DNA of 64,000 nucleotides, from assembly GCF_029338355.1 (NCBI RefSeq), contig NZ_CP119802.1, forward strand, positions 806,001 through 870,000, written 5' to 3'. The DNA is from Halosegnis marinus. GTDB taxonomy: Archaea; Halobacteriota; Halobacteria; Halobacteriales; Haloarculaceae. This document shows positions 8,418 to 16,795 of the stretch, in pieces. Made by a program: the position numbers and the translations under genes. How positions within the stretch are numbered: the first letter of the stretch is position 1; every line of letters starts with the position of its first letter. The notes under the pieces are model-generated. The model was not told where the DNA came from. It was given only the letters and a program-made list of their open reading frames with translations, and did not search any database.

Positions 8418-8852
8418 TCAGTGCCCCGCGTAATCGCGCTGTTCCACGGCGACGGTCTCGCGGCCGTCGGCCTTCCACGCGGTGAATCCTCCTTCGAGGT
8501 GGGCCACGTCGGGATACCCCATCTCGCGGAGGCGCTTCGCCACGAGCGCCGACCGGCCGCCCTCGTTGCAGTAGCAGACGTACCGCTTCTCGGGGTGGAA
8601 GAAGTCGTGGTAGTACTCGGTCTCGGGGTCGGCCCAGAACTCCACCATCCCGCGGGGGGCGTGTTCGTCGCCCGGCACCGCGCCCTCGATCCACCGCTCG
8701 CGGACGTCGCGCACGTCGAGGACGACCGTGTCGGGGTCCTCGACGGCCGCGGCGAACGCGTCGAGGTCGAGGGTCTCCACCGCGGCGTCGGCCGCCTCGG
8801 CCATGTCCCACGCGCGCTCGTCGAGGCGGAAGTCGGGTGCGTCGTCGGTCAC
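8418..8852 (-). CDS. Rhodanese-like sulfurtransferase
   Basis: The protein is 144 residues, a single rhodanese domain. VVLDVRDVRERWIEGAVPG is the usual N-terminal half. The active-site loop CYCNEGGRS puts the catalytic cysteine at residue 95, and DVAHLEGGFTAWKADG is the conserved C-terminal motif. It is expected to transfer sulfane sulfur in the cytoplasm, possibly for tRNA thiolation or cofactor sulfur supply. The frame is open far upstream, antisense to uvrA, but homology stops near the GTG at 8850-8852, which I take as the start. It is divergent from uvrA across a 159-bp spacer. Confidence 0.85.
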   Translation of the reverse strand: MTDDAPDFRLDERAWDMAEAADAAVETLDLDAFAAAVEDPDTVVLDVRDVRERWIEGAVPGDEHAPRGMVEFWADPETEYYHDFFHPEKRYVCYCNEGGRSALVAKRLREMGYPDVAHLEGGFTAWKADGRETVAVEQRDYAGH

Positions 8853-9011
8853 GGGTGTGTGCTTCGGTGCCACGGAGTTAGGCGTATCGCCCCGGGCCGA
8901 CGGGCGGCCGGCGCGACGGGCGCGAACGGCGGCCGAACCGCCCGCGGAGTCGCCCGGCGTCCGACGCCTGACCGACAGGGTTTCCCTCGGCGCGCCCGTG
9001 GCTCGAACCAG

Positions 9012-11978
9012 ATGAGCAAGGACTACATCGAGGTCCGCGGGGCCGAGGAACACAACCTCAAGGACATCGACGTCCGCATCCCCCGCGAGGAGTTCACCGT
9101 CGTCACCGGCCTGTCGGGGTCGGGCAAATCCTCGCTCGCGTTCGAGACGGTTTACGCCGAGGGCCAGCGCCGGTACATCGAGTCGCTGTCGGCGTACGCC
9201 CGGAACTTCCTCGGGCAGATGGACAAGCCGCAGGTGGAGAACGTCGAGGGGCTGTCGCCGGCCATCTCCATCGACCAGAAGAACGCCGCGAACAACCCCC
9301 GCTCGACGGTCGGGACGGTCACGGAACTCCACGACTACCTGCGCCTGCTGTACGCCCGCGTCGGGACGCCCCACTGTCCCGAGTGCGGCCGCGAGGTGGG
9401 CGAGCAGTCGGCCCAGAACATGGTGTCGCGCATCCTCGACCTGCCGGAGGGAACGCGCGCGAAGCTCGCCGCGCCGGTCGTGCGCGACCAGAAGGGCGCG
9501 TTCGAGGACCTGTTCGACGAACTCGTTTCGGAGGGGTACGCCCGCGTCGAGGTGGACGGCGAGGCGTACGACCTGACGACGGAGCGGCCCGACCTCGACG
9601 AGAACTACAACCACACCGTCGACGTGGTGGTCGACCGCGTGAAGACGAGCGAGGAGGCGCGCTCGCGCATCACCGACTCGGTGGAGACGGCCCTCGACGA
9701 GGCCGACGGCGCGCTGAAGGTGATTCTGCCGAACCCCCCCGAGGGCATCGACCTCGGGAGCGAGACGCGCTCGACGGGCGACCTCGCCGGCGACGACGAC
9801 GACCGGCTCGTCGTCACCTTCTCCGAGGACCTCGCGTGTACCCACTGCGGCATCGACCTCCCCGAAATCGAGACGCGGTCGTTCTCGTTCAACAGCCCGC
9901 ACGGCGCGTGTCCCGCCTGCGAGGGCATCGGCGAGACGAAGGAGGTGGACCCGGACCTCGTGGTCACGGACCCAGACCAGCCCATCAAGGACGTGTTCGA
10001 GCCGTGGTCGTACTCGCGGTCGTACTACCGCACGCGGCTGGACTCGGTCGCCGAGCACTTCGGCGTGAGCGTGAACGCGACGTTCTCGGACCTCGACGAC
10101 GAGGTGCAGGACGCCTTCCTCTACGGGACGGACGAGGAGGTCGTGTTCAAGCGCCGGACGAAGAACGGCACCCGGCGCAAGCAGAAGCGGTTCGAGGGCG
10201 TGATTCCGAACCTCGACCGCCGCTACATCGAGACGGACTCGGAGTCCACGCGCGACCACATCGAGAAGTACATGGCGACGACGACGTGCCCGGAGTGCGA
10301 CGGCACGCGCCTGAAGCCCGAGTCCCGGGCCGTCCTCGTCACGGACACCGCCATCACGGAGATAAACCGGATGAGCATCGGCGACGCCCGCGAGCACTTC
10401 GAGGGGCTCGAATCCGAGCTCTCCGACCGCGACCGCACCATCGCCGAGGAGATATTCAAGGAGATACGCGCGCGCCTCGGCTTCATGGAGGAGGTCGGAC
10501 TGGAGTACCTCACCCTCGACCGCGAGGCCTCCACGCTGTCGGGCGGCGAGAGCCAGCGCATCCGGCTGGCGACGCAGGTCGGCTCGGGCCTCGTCGGGGT
10601 GCTGTACGTGCTGGACGAGCCGTCCATCGGCCTCCACCAGCGCGACAACGACAAGCTCCTGGACACGCTGGAGGGACTCCGCGACCTCGGCAACACGCTC
10701 GTCGTCGTCGAACACGACGAGGAGACGATGTGGCGCGCGGACAACGTCATCGACATGGGGCCCGGCCCCGGCAAGCGCGGCGGCGAGGTCGTCGCGCAGG
10801 GCACCGTCGAGGACATCACGGCCACGGAGGGCTCCGTCACCGGCGACTACCTCGCCGGCCGGGAGGCGATTCCCGTGCCCGAGGAGCGCCGCGAGCCGCA
10901 GGGGTATCTGACCGTCAAGGGCGCGCGTCAGCACAACCTCGCCGACCTCGACGTGGCCTTCCCGCTGGGCTGTTTCACCGCCATCACCGGCGTCTCCGGC
11001 TCGGGGAAGTCCACACTCCTCCACGAGATACTGTACAAGGGGCTCCGCAAGCGGATGAACGACTCCGACGTGAACCCCGGCGAGCACGACGACATCGAGG
11101 GTATCGAGGGCATCGAGACGGTGCGGCTCATCGACCAGTCGCCAATCGGCCGGACGCCGCGGTCGAACCCCGCGACGTACACCGGGGTCTTCGACCACAT
11201 CCGGGAACTGTTCGCCGAGACGAAGCTCGCCAAACAGCGCGGCTACGAGAAGGGGCGCTTCTCGTTCAACGTGAAGGGCGGGCGGTGTGAGGCCTGCGGC
11301 GGGCAGGGCACCGTCAAGATAGACATGAACTTCCTCTCGGACGTGTACGTCCCCTGCGAGGAGTGCGGCGGGGCGCGCTACAACGACGAGACGCTCCAGG
11401 TCGAGTACAAGGGCGCGACCATCTCCGACGTGCTCGACATGGAGGTGGACGAGGCGTACGACTTCTTCGAGAGCCACTCGGGGCTGCGCCGCCGGCTCCA
11501 ACTGCTGAAGGACGTGGGGCTCGGCTACATGCGGCTCGGCCAGCCATCGACCACGCTCTCGGGCGGGGAGGCCCAGCGCGTGAAGCTCGCGGAGGAACTC
11601 GGCAAGAAGGACTCCGGCGACGCGCTGTACCTGCTGGACGAGCCGACCACGGGGCTCCACTCCGCCGACGAGCGGAAGCTCATCGAGGTGCTCCAGCGCC
11701 TCACCGACGACGGCAACACCGTCGCCGTCGTGGAACACGAACTCGACCTCGTGAAGAACGCCGACCACGTCATCGACCTCGGCCCCGAGGGCGGCGAACA
11801 CGGCGGCACGCTCGTCGCCGAGGGCACCCCCGAGGAGATAGCCGAGGTGGAGGCCTCCCACACGGGCCGGTACCTCCGCGACCTGCTCCCCTCGGTCGAG
11901 TTGGAGGGGCCGCGCTCCGGGAGCCGCCGCCACGAACTGAAGCGGGGCGAGGCCGAGGTTCCCGCCGCGGACGACTAG
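9012..11978 (+). CDS. uvrA: UvrABC excinuclease subunit A
   Basis: The protein is 988 residues, slightly longer than the E. coli enzyme. It has two ABC ATPase modules: Walker A GLSGSGKSS at 33-41 with signature LSGGESQR near 513, and Walker A GVSGSGKST near 659 with LSGGEAQRVKLA near 850. Cys-rich zinc modules are present (CPECGREVG, CTHCG with CPACEG, CPECDGTRLKPES, CEACGGQG with CEECGG). UvrA recognises helix-distorting DNA damage and loads UvrB in nucleotide excision repair; haloarchaea carry this bacterial-type pathway. uvrB and uvrC are not in the window. The ATG at 9012 fits the conserved MSKDYIEVRGAEEHNLK start. Confidence 0.98.
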   Translation: MSKDYIEVRGAEEHNLKDIDVRIPREEFTVVTGLSGSGKSSLAFETVYAEGQRRYIESLSAYARNFLGQMDKPQVENVEGLSPAISIDQKNAANNPRSTVGTVTELHDYLRLLYARVGTPHCPECGREVGEQSAQNMVSRILDLPEGTRAKLAAPVVRDQKGAFEDLFDELVSEGYARVEVDGEAYDLTTERPDLDENYNHTVDVVVDRVKTSEEARSRITDSVETALDEADGALKVILPNPPEGIDLGSETRSTGDLAGDDDDRLVVTFSEDLACTHCGIDLPEIETRSFSFNSPHGACPACEGIGETKEVDPDLVVTDPDQPIKDVFEPWSYSRSYYRTRLDSVAEHFGVSVNATFSDLDDEVQDAFLYGTDEEVVFKRRTKNGTRRKQKRFEGVIPNLDRRYIETDSESTRDHIEKYMATTTCPECDGTRLKPESRAVLVTDTAITEINRMSIGDAREHFEGLESELSDRDRTIAEEIFKEIRARLGFMEEVGLEYLTLDREASTLSGGESQRIRLATQVGSGLVGVLYVLDEPSIGLHQRDNDKLLDTLEGLRDLGNTLVVVEHDEETMWRADNVIDMGPGPGKRGGEVVAQGTVEDITATEGSVTGDYLAGREAIPVPEERREPQGYLTVKGARQHNLADLDVAFPLGCFTAITGVSGSGKSTLLHEILYKGLRKRMNDSDVNPGEHDDIEGIEGIETVRLIDQSPIGRTPRSNPATYTGVFDHIRELFAETKLAKQRGYEKGRFSFNVKGGRCEACGGQGTVKIDMNFLSDVYVPCEECGGARYNDETLQVEYKGATISDVLDMEVDEAYDFFESHSGLRRRLQLLKDVGLGYMRLGQPSTTLSGGEAQRVKLAEELGKKDSGDALYLLDEPTTGLHSADERKLIEVLQRLTDDGNTVAVVEHELDLVKNADHVIDLGPEGGEHGGTLVAEGTPEEIAEVEASHTGRYLRDLLPSVELEGPRSGSRRHELKRGEAEVPAADD

Positions 11979-12158
11979 GGGACGCGAGCGAAGCGAGCGT
12001 CTCCGAACGGGCGAGTAGCGTGGCGACACCGTCGCCACGGGCCGTGCGAACGGCGGAGCCGTGAGCAGACGGGAGTGAGCGCAGCGACCCGTGAGCCGGG
12101 AGACGCGAACGTCCTCGAACGGACGACCGCCGATTCCTCGCCCTCCGACCGTCGGGTG
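11979..12158. repeat. Intergenic spacer with hairpin and dispersed AGCGAGCG-type sequence
   Basis: The spacer after uvrA holds no gene. It contains a perfect 9-bp stem with a 3-base loop at 12019-12039 (cgtggcgac, acc, gtcgccacg) and purine-skewed repetitive text (gcgagcgaagcgagcg; agcgcagcgacccgtgagcc). Similar text recurs at 25110-25200, 28735-28790 and 59401-59470. The hairpin could stop or protect the uvrA transcript; no T-run follows it, so a terminator role is uncertain. Confidence 0.5.
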
Positions 12159-12160
12159 TC

Positions 12161-12166
12161 CTTAAG
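12161..12166 (+). promoter_or_regulatory. TATA-like promoter of the membrane-tethered winged-helix gene
   Basis: CTTAAG sits 25 to 30 bases before the ATG at 12191 in an otherwise GC-rich spacer, the usual spacing for a leaderless haloarchaeal transcript. It is a short match, so confidence is moderate. Confidence 0.5.
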
Positions 12167-12190
12167 TCCGTTCGCGCCGACACATCGGGT

Positions 12191-12898
12191 ATGTCCACGT
12201 CCGTCGACGACGAAACGATACTCGACGTGTTGCGCTCGAACGAGGCCCCGCGGATGACGACCACCGAGGTCACGGGCCACCTGCCGGTGACGCGCGGGAC
12301 GACCCGGACGCGGCTTCAGCGACTCGCGGACGACGGCCTGCTCGAACGGACGACGGCGGGGAACAACGTCGTCTGGTGGCTCCCCGAGCGCGAGGACGAA
12401 CTCGACGAGTGGACGGCCGAACAGGAGGCCGCGGCGGCCGCTGAGGCCGAAGCCGACGAGGAGGACGCGGATGACGACGAAGAAAGCGACGCCGAAGCGG
12501 AGGCCGAAGGGGATGCGGAAGCGGACGACGAGGACGCGGAATCCGATGCTGAAACGGACGACGAGGACGCGGACGCCGACGGCGACGAGGACGCGGACGC
12601 CGACGACGCGGACGCCGACGACGAGGTCGAGGTCGAGGTGACCGAGCAGTCGAAGTCGGAGACCGAGGACGGCCCGACCGAGGTGGAGGTGGAGGCCGTC
12701 GGCGACGACGACCCCGAGGTGGAGACGCCCGAGGAGGGGACGGAGACGCGGACCGCCGCGGACCGCGAGGACGACGGGGACGACCTGCCGGACCTGTCGA
12801 GCGACGAGGAGGGGCTTCGCGCGCTCGTGGCCGTAGTCGTCGCGCTGGTCGTGCTGTTCGCGCTCCGGAAGCTCCTGGGCGGCGGCGACGGGGAGTAG
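12191..12898 (+). CDS. Winged-helix protein with long acidic linker and C-terminal membrane anchor
   Basis: The protein is 235 residues in three parts. Residues 1-75 form a winged helix-turn-helix (ILDVLRSNEAPRMTTTEVTG, TRGTTRTRLQRLADDGLLER), the MarR/TrmB-like layout of haloarchaeal regulators. Residues about 78-205 are a low-complexity tract almost entirely of Asp, Glu and Ala with some Ser and Thr. Residues about 212-229 form one hydrophobic helix (LVAVVVALVVLFAL) followed by a short basic and glycine tail. This predicts a DNA-binding domain held at the cytoplasmic face of the membrane by a tail anchor. The downstream BNR-repeat gene starts four bases after the stop codon, so they form an operon. 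The target is unknown. Confidence 0.8.
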   Translation: MSTSVDDETILDVLRSNEAPRMTTTEVTGHLPVTRGTTRTRLQRLADDGLLERTTAGNNVVWWLPEREDELDEWTAEQEAAAAAEAEADEEDADDDEESDAEAEAEGDAEADDEDAESDAETDDEDADADGDEDADADDADADDEVEVEVTEQSKSETEDGPTEVEVEAVGDDDPEVETPEEGTETRTAADREDDGDDLPDLSSDEEGLRALVAVVVALVVLFALRKLLGGGDGE

Positions 12899-12902
12899 GC
12901 CG

Positions 12903-13793
12903 ATGCTCGCCGCGTTCCCGGACCGCGTGCTCGACGTCGAGAGCGGGAGCGAAACGCGGCTGTCCGACGTGACCTGTCTCGCCGGCGGCGAGCGACCGCT
13001 GGTCGGGACGACCGACGGCCTGTACGAACTCGGGGGCGACCCCGTCCGGCGGTTCGAGGGCCACGTCACGGCCGTCGCGCGCACAGCCGACGGCGACTGG
13101 TGGCTCGGGACCGAACCCAGCGCCGTGTACCGCTCCGATGACGGCCGTTCGTGGGAGGCGCTGCCCGACCTGACGACGCTCCCATCAAGCGACGAGTGGG
13201 CGTTCCCGCCGCGGCCCGACACCCACCACGTCCGGTGGCTCGCGCCTGACCCGACCCGGGCGGGCCGGTGGTACGTCGCCGTCGAGGCGGGCGCGCTCGT
13301 CCGAACGGACGACGGCGGGGCGACGTGGCGCGACCGGGTGTCGGGCGCGCGCCGCGACACGCACGAACTCGCGGTCCACCCGGAGACGGGACGGCTCTAC
13401 TGCGCCGCGGGCGACGGCTACGCCGAATCGACCGACGGCGGCGACTCGTGGCACTACCCGCAGGACGGTCTCGACGAGCGGTACTGCTGGAGCGTCGCCG
13501 TCGGCACGGACCCCGACCTCCGGGTGCTCTCGTCGGCCCGCTCGGCGGGCCACGCCCACCGGCGCGGCAGTTCGTCGGTGTACCGGAACGCGGGCGACGG
13601 CTGGGAGCGCATCGACGCGCTCCCGCACGGCGAGGGCTGTTATCGGGCCGTGGTGCGCGCCGCGGGCGACCGGTTCGTCGTCCTCTCGAACCGCGGGCTC
13701 TACGAGAGCGCGGACGGCGGCGACTCGTGGACGGAGGTCGTCCCGGGCGACGACCTGCCGGACGCCCCGCCGGCCGGGCTCGTACTCGACTGA
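12903..13793 (+). CDS. BNR/Asp-box repeat beta-propeller-like protein
   Basis: The protein is 296 residues with no signal peptide or membrane helix. It has four Asp-box motifs of the S-x-D-x-G-x-x-W type: RSDDGRSWE, RTDDGGATWRD, STDGGDSWHY and SADGGDSWTE. Each follows a blade pattern such as DWWLGTEPSAVY. Asp-boxes are structural turns in sialidase-like and photosynthesis-assembly-type propellers. No sialidase catalytic Arg triad is evident, so a ligand-binding or scaffold role is more likely than catalysis. It is four bases downstream of the tethered winged-helix gene, so the two probably act together. The start ATG follows the upstream stop directly. Confidence 0.8.
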   Translation: MLAAFPDRVLDVESGSETRLSDVTCLAGGERPLVGTTDGLYELGGDPVRRFEGHVTAVARTADGDWWLGTEPSAVYRSDDGRSWEALPDLTTLPSSDEWAFPPRPDTHHVRWLAPDPTRAGRWYVAVEAGALVRTDDGGATWRDRVSGARRDTHELAVHPETGRLYCAAGDGYAESTDGGDSWHYPQDGLDERYCWSVAVGTDPDLRVLSSARSAGHAHRRGSSSVYRNAGDGWERIDALPHGEGCYRAVVRAAGDRFVVLSNRGLYESADGGDSWTEVVPGDDLPDAPPAGLVLD

Positions 13794-13798
13794 AAAGC

Positions 13799-13806
13799 AC
13801 TTATCC
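13799..13806 (+). promoter_or_regulatory. TATA-like promoter of the GGR-type flavoprotein gene
   Basis: ACTTATCC is centred about 25 bases before the ATG at 13827, directly after the stop codon of the BNR gene. It suggests that the flavoprotein gene has its own leaderless promoter even though it is tightly packed behind the upstream operon. Confidence 0.55.
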
Positions 13807-13826
13807 GCGCCGACGAACCCACTGGT

Positions 13827-14912
13827 ATGCGCGATTTCGTCGTCGTGGGCGCGGGACCGTCGGGCGCGCGGTTCGCCCGGTCGGCCGCCGAGCGGGGCCG
13901 CGACGTGCTCGTTCTCGAACAGGGGGAGATAGGGAAGCCGCTCGCCTGTTCGGGCCACGTCTCGCTCGACGTGTGGGACTACGTCCCCGAGTCGGCCCGC
14001 GACGACCTGTTTCAGAACGCGATTCGGGGGGCGCGCTTCCACACCGGCGGGGCCGAGTCGCGGGCCTACCCGTTCCACCGCGACGAGCCCATCTCGAACG
14101 CCGTCGACCGCGTGGGGCTCGACAAGGCGCTCGCGCGGGCGGCCGCCGACGCCGGCGCGGACGTGCGCGACGAACACACCGTCACCGGGGTCGAGGCGGG
14201 CCGCGAGTCGGTGACCGTCACCGCGCGCGGCCCGGACGGAACGGACACCTACGAGGCCCGGATGGTCGTCGGCGCGGACGGGCCGCGCTCGCGCGTCCGT
14301 AGCGAGTGCGGCATCCCCGACCCCGATGAGTTCCTCCACGGCGTGCTCGGCTTCGACACCGAGGCGAGCCACGAGGACTTCGTGGACGTCCACCTCACCG
14401 TGCCGGGGTTCTTCGCGTGGCGCATCCCGCGCGGCGACGCCGGCGTCGAGTACGGGCTGGCGGTCGCGCCCGGCGACGACCCGAACGAGCGGTTCGACGC
14501 GCTCGTCGCCGACTACGGCGCGACAATCGACCGGCGGTGTTCCGGGCTCATCCCGGTCGGCCCGCCGTCGCGCGTCACGGGCAAGCGCTCCCTGCTCGTC
14601 GGCGACGCCGCCGGCCAGACGAAGCCGTTCACCGGCGGCGGCATCCTCTACGGGATGCGCGCGGCCGACCACGCCGCGGCGACGGTGGACCCGGCTCGAC
14701 CCGAAACGCTGCCCGACTACGAGGCGGCGTGGCGCGCGGACCTCCGCACGGAACAGCGCCTCGGCGCGCTCGTCCGCGCGGGCTACGACGCGCCGGAACC
14801 GCTACAGCGGGCCGGGATGCGACTCTTTTCCGGGGAGATCGGCGTCCACATGGACGAGCCGACGAGCCTCCTCTCTCGCGAGCAGCTGCGTGCGATGTTC
14901 TCCCGCGGCTGA
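13827..14912 (+). CDS. Geranylgeranyl-reductase-family FAD-dependent oxidoreductase
   Basis: The protein is 361 residues. An N-terminal Rossmann FAD site reads VVVGAGPSGARFA. LACSGHVS matches the Cys-containing region after the first domain. VVGADGPRSRVR is the DG motif, and LLVGDAAGQTKPFTGGGILYG is the GD FAD-binding motif plus the GGG segment typical of archaeal geranylgeranyl or digeranylgeranylglycerophospholipid reductases. Family members saturate isoprenoid chains of archaeal lipids or menaquinone. Haloarchaea have several paralogues, so the lipid substrate here is not certain. It is about 40 residues shorter than the main lipid reductase. The start is supported by the TATA-like element at 13799. 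Confidence 0.85.
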   Translation: MRDFVVVGAGPSGARFARSAAERGRDVLVLEQGEIGKPLACSGHVSLDVWDYVPESARDDLFQNAIRGARFHTGGAESRAYPFHRDEPISNAVDRVGLDKALARAAADAGADVRDEHTVTGVEAGRESVTVTARGPDGTDTYEARMVVGADGPRSRVRSECGIPDPDEFLHGVLGFDTEASHEDFVDVHLTVPGFFAWRIPRGDAGVEYGLAVAPGDDPNERFDALVADYGATIDRRCSGLIPVGPPSRVTGKRSLLVGDAAGQTKPFTGGGILYGMRAADHAAATVDPARPETLPDYEAAWRADLRTEQRLGALVRAGYDAPEPLQRAGMRLFSGEIGVHMDEPTSLLSREQLRAMFSRG

Positions 14913-14965
14913 ACAAGAGCTATGCCGGGCGGCGCACTCGCCGCAGTCGTGTCCCGGTGGTTCCT

Positions 14966-15775
14966 ATGAGCGACGAGACGCCGTTCGACCCCGAGGGCGG
15001 GCCGACGACGCCCGACCGCATCGCCGGCGACCTGCGCGCCCTCGGCGTCGCGCCCGACGACCTGCTGCTCGTCCACTCCTCGCTGTCCGCGCTCGGCTGG
15101 GTGCCGGGCGGCGCACAGGGGGCGGTCGAGGGGCTGCGCGCGGCCGTCCCGGACGGAACGCTCGTCGTCCCGACCCACTCGACGGGCCTCTCCGACCCGA
15201 GCGGCTGGGAGAACCCCCCGATTCCGGAGTCGTGGCACGACACGGTCCGGGCGGAGACCCCGGCCTACCGGCCCGACGCTACCCCGACCCGCGGGATGGG
15301 GGCGATACCCGACTGTCTGCGCGACTACGACGACGCGGTGCGGAGCGACCACCCCCACTACTCCTTCGCGGCGCTCGGCCCGGCCGCCGAGGCGGTGACC
15401 GCGGGCCACGCCCTCGATTTCGGGCTCGGCGAGGACTCGCCGCTCGCGGCCGTCTACGAGCGCGGCGGCCGCGTCCTCGTCCTCGGCTGTGACCGGGGGC
15501 GCAACACCTCGCTCCACCTCGCTGAACACCGCTCGGAGGTCGCGCTCGACACGGTCGAGAGCGGCGCCCCCGTGGTCCACGACGGGACGCGGGAGTGGGT
15601 CACCTTCGAGGCGCTCGACGTGGACGACGGCGACTTCGCCGACTGCGCGGCCGCCTTCGAGCGCGAACGGCCCGACGCCGTCTCGACCGGAACCGTAGGG
15701 GAGGCCGAGGCCGTGCTCTACGACCAGCCGGTGCTGGTCGATTTCGCGGCGGCGTGGCTGGCCGAGAACCGGTAG
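14966..15775 (+). CDS. AAC(3)/YokD-family N-acetyltransferase-like protein
   Basis: The protein is 269 residues, typical for the aminoglycoside 3-N-acetyltransferase (antibiotic_NAT) fold. Recognisable segments are DDLLLVHSSLSALGWVPGG, GTLVVPTHSTGLSDPSGW, a YRPDATPTRGMGAIPDCLR stretch and the HPHYSFAALGP region. In bacteria the family acetylates aminoglycosides with acetyl-CoA, but haloarchaea are naturally insensitive to most of these drugs, so a different amine substrate is likely. The ATG at 14966 begins the conserved fold; the frame is open upstream but not conserved. The stop codon abuts the convergent cofE gene with no gap. Confidence 0.85.
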   Translation: MSDETPFDPEGGPTTPDRIAGDLRALGVAPDDLLLVHSSLSALGWVPGGAQGAVEGLRAAVPDGTLVVPTHSTGLSDPSGWENPPIPESWHDTVRAETPAYRPDATPTRGMGAIPDCLRDYDDAVRSDHPHYSFAALGPAAEAVTAGHALDFGLGEDSPLAAVYERGGRVLVLGCDRGRNTSLHLAEHRSEVALDTVESGAPVVHDGTREWVTFEALDVDDGDFADCAAAFERERPDAVSTGTVGEAEAVLYDQPVLVDFAAAWLAENR

Positions 15776-16528
15776 CTACCCGTCGAACTCCCACTCGCGC
15801 AGGGCGGCGCGGACGACGTCGTCGGCCTCGTCGCGGAAGAGGTTCTCCGAGCCGCCGTGGTCGCCGAACGCCCAGCCGCGCACGACGACGGCGGGGGTGC
15901 CGCCGTCCCCCTCGCCGGCGACGAGGTTCGCCGCGCCCGCGAGTTCGTCCACGACCGACTGGACCGTGACGCCGAGTTCGCGGCCGTCGCGGTCCGTCTC
16001 GCCGCGCCAGTCGCGCGAGGCCGGCATCCCGGCCCAGCCGACGGCGACGCCCCGCTGGCCGTAGCGGAAGGGCCGCCCCGAGGTGTCCGTGACGACGACG
16101 GGGACGCCCAACCGCTCGGAGAGGCGCGCGGCCGACGCCGAGGGGTCCTCGGGGAGGAGCAGGAGGTCGCCCCCGGGGACGTTCGAGCGGTCGATGCCGG
16201 CGTTGACCGTGATGTGGCCGAACTTCGTGACCGCGAGGACGAACGGCGCCTCCAGGACGAGCTCCTCGCTCTCCTCGATGATGGCCTGCGCGAACCGGGG
16301 GTCCCGCTCCTCGCCGGTCACCTCGGCGCGGTGCGCGGCGAGCCGCTCGGCCCGCTCGCCGGCCTCGAAGTCCGCGAGGTCGAACGTGCGGCCCTCCGCC
16401 TTCGAGACGACGGTGGAGGCGACACACAGCACGTCGCCGTCCTCGAACGCGACCCGCTCGTCGATGAGGGCGGCGAGGTCGTCGCCGGCGCGTATCTCGG
16501 GGAGGTCGGGGACCGCGAACAGCTCCAT
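15776..16528 (-). CDS. cofE: Coenzyme F420-0:L-glutamate ligase
   Basis: The protein is 250 residues, the normal length for archaeal CofE. Conserved segments are EIRAGDDLAALI, VLCVASTVVSKAEGR, FGHITVNAGIDRSNVPGG, VVVTDTSGRPFRYGQRGVAVGWAG and GANLVAGE-like text near the C-terminus (GAANLVAGEGDGGTP). CofE adds gamma-linked glutamates to F420-0 using GTP, giving the deazaflavin coenzyme used in archaeal redox reactions. No other F420 genes are nearby, which is usual in haloarchaea. The ATG at 16528 has a T-rich TATA-like stretch (16551-16557, minus strand) at leaderless spacing. Confidence 0.92.
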   Translation of the reverse strand: MELFAVPDLPEIRAGDDLAALIDERVAFEDGDVLCVASTVVSKAEGRTFDLADFEAGERAERLAAHRAEVTGEERDPRFAQAIIEESEELVLEAPFVLAVTKFGHITVNAGIDRSNVPGGDLLLLPEDPSASAARLSERLGVPVVVTDTSGRPFRYGQRGVAVGWAGMPASRDWRGETDRDGRELGVTVQSVVDELAGAANLVAGEGDGGTPAVVVRGWAFGDHGGSENLFRDEADDVVRAALREWEFDG

Positions 16529-16593
16529 ACCCGTCGGCGACGCCGGGCGAGCAAAAACGGCCCGGTCGTCGAACTCTCCGCCGCGGTGACATG

Positions 16594-16614
16594 ACGAACG
16601 ACACGGACGTTCGT
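16594..16614. repeat. Inverted repeat in the cofE-aconitase divergent spacer
   Basis: acgaacg and cgttcgt form a perfect 7-bp inverted repeat around a 7-base centre. It lies in the 267-bp spacer between divergent cofE and aconitase. It could be a protein-binding site or chance in skewed sequence; the rest of this part of the spacer shows nothing recognisable. Confidence 0.3.
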
Positions 16615-16762
16615 GTGAGACGCCGACACGCTCTGTCGTGAACGTCCATGTACGACCCCGAAACGGCCGTTCTCGGGAGGGGGGTCGTCGGGGCGTTCGT
16701 CACCGGACCGACACGGGCCGCAGGTGCCCGGTATCGGCGCAATATGCGGGGAACACGCCGGA

Positions 16763-16770
16763 TTTATATT
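16763..16770 (+). promoter_or_regulatory. TATA box of the aconitase gene
   Basis: TTTATATT is the best TATA-type match in the window. It lies 26 to 33 bases before the ATG at 16796, which predicts a leaderless aconitase mRNA. Confidence 0.75.
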
Positions 16771-16777
16771 CGAGGCC

Positions 16778-16792
16778 GGCCGACGTTCGGCC
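16778..16792. promoter_or_regulatory. Inverted repeat over the predicted aconitase transcription start
   Basis: ggccga, cgt, tcggcc is a perfect 6-bp inverted repeat between the TATA box and the start codon. A dimeric repressor bound here would block initiation, so it is a candidate operator. No regulator is identified, and GC-rich palindromes also arise by chance. Confidence 0.35.
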
Positions 16793-16795
16793 GTT

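Noticed and set aside
8853-12038. Long minus-strand open frame antisense to uvrA
   Set aside because: Only the last 144 codons (rhodanese, to 8852) look like a protein. The rest is low-complexity antisense of uvrA.
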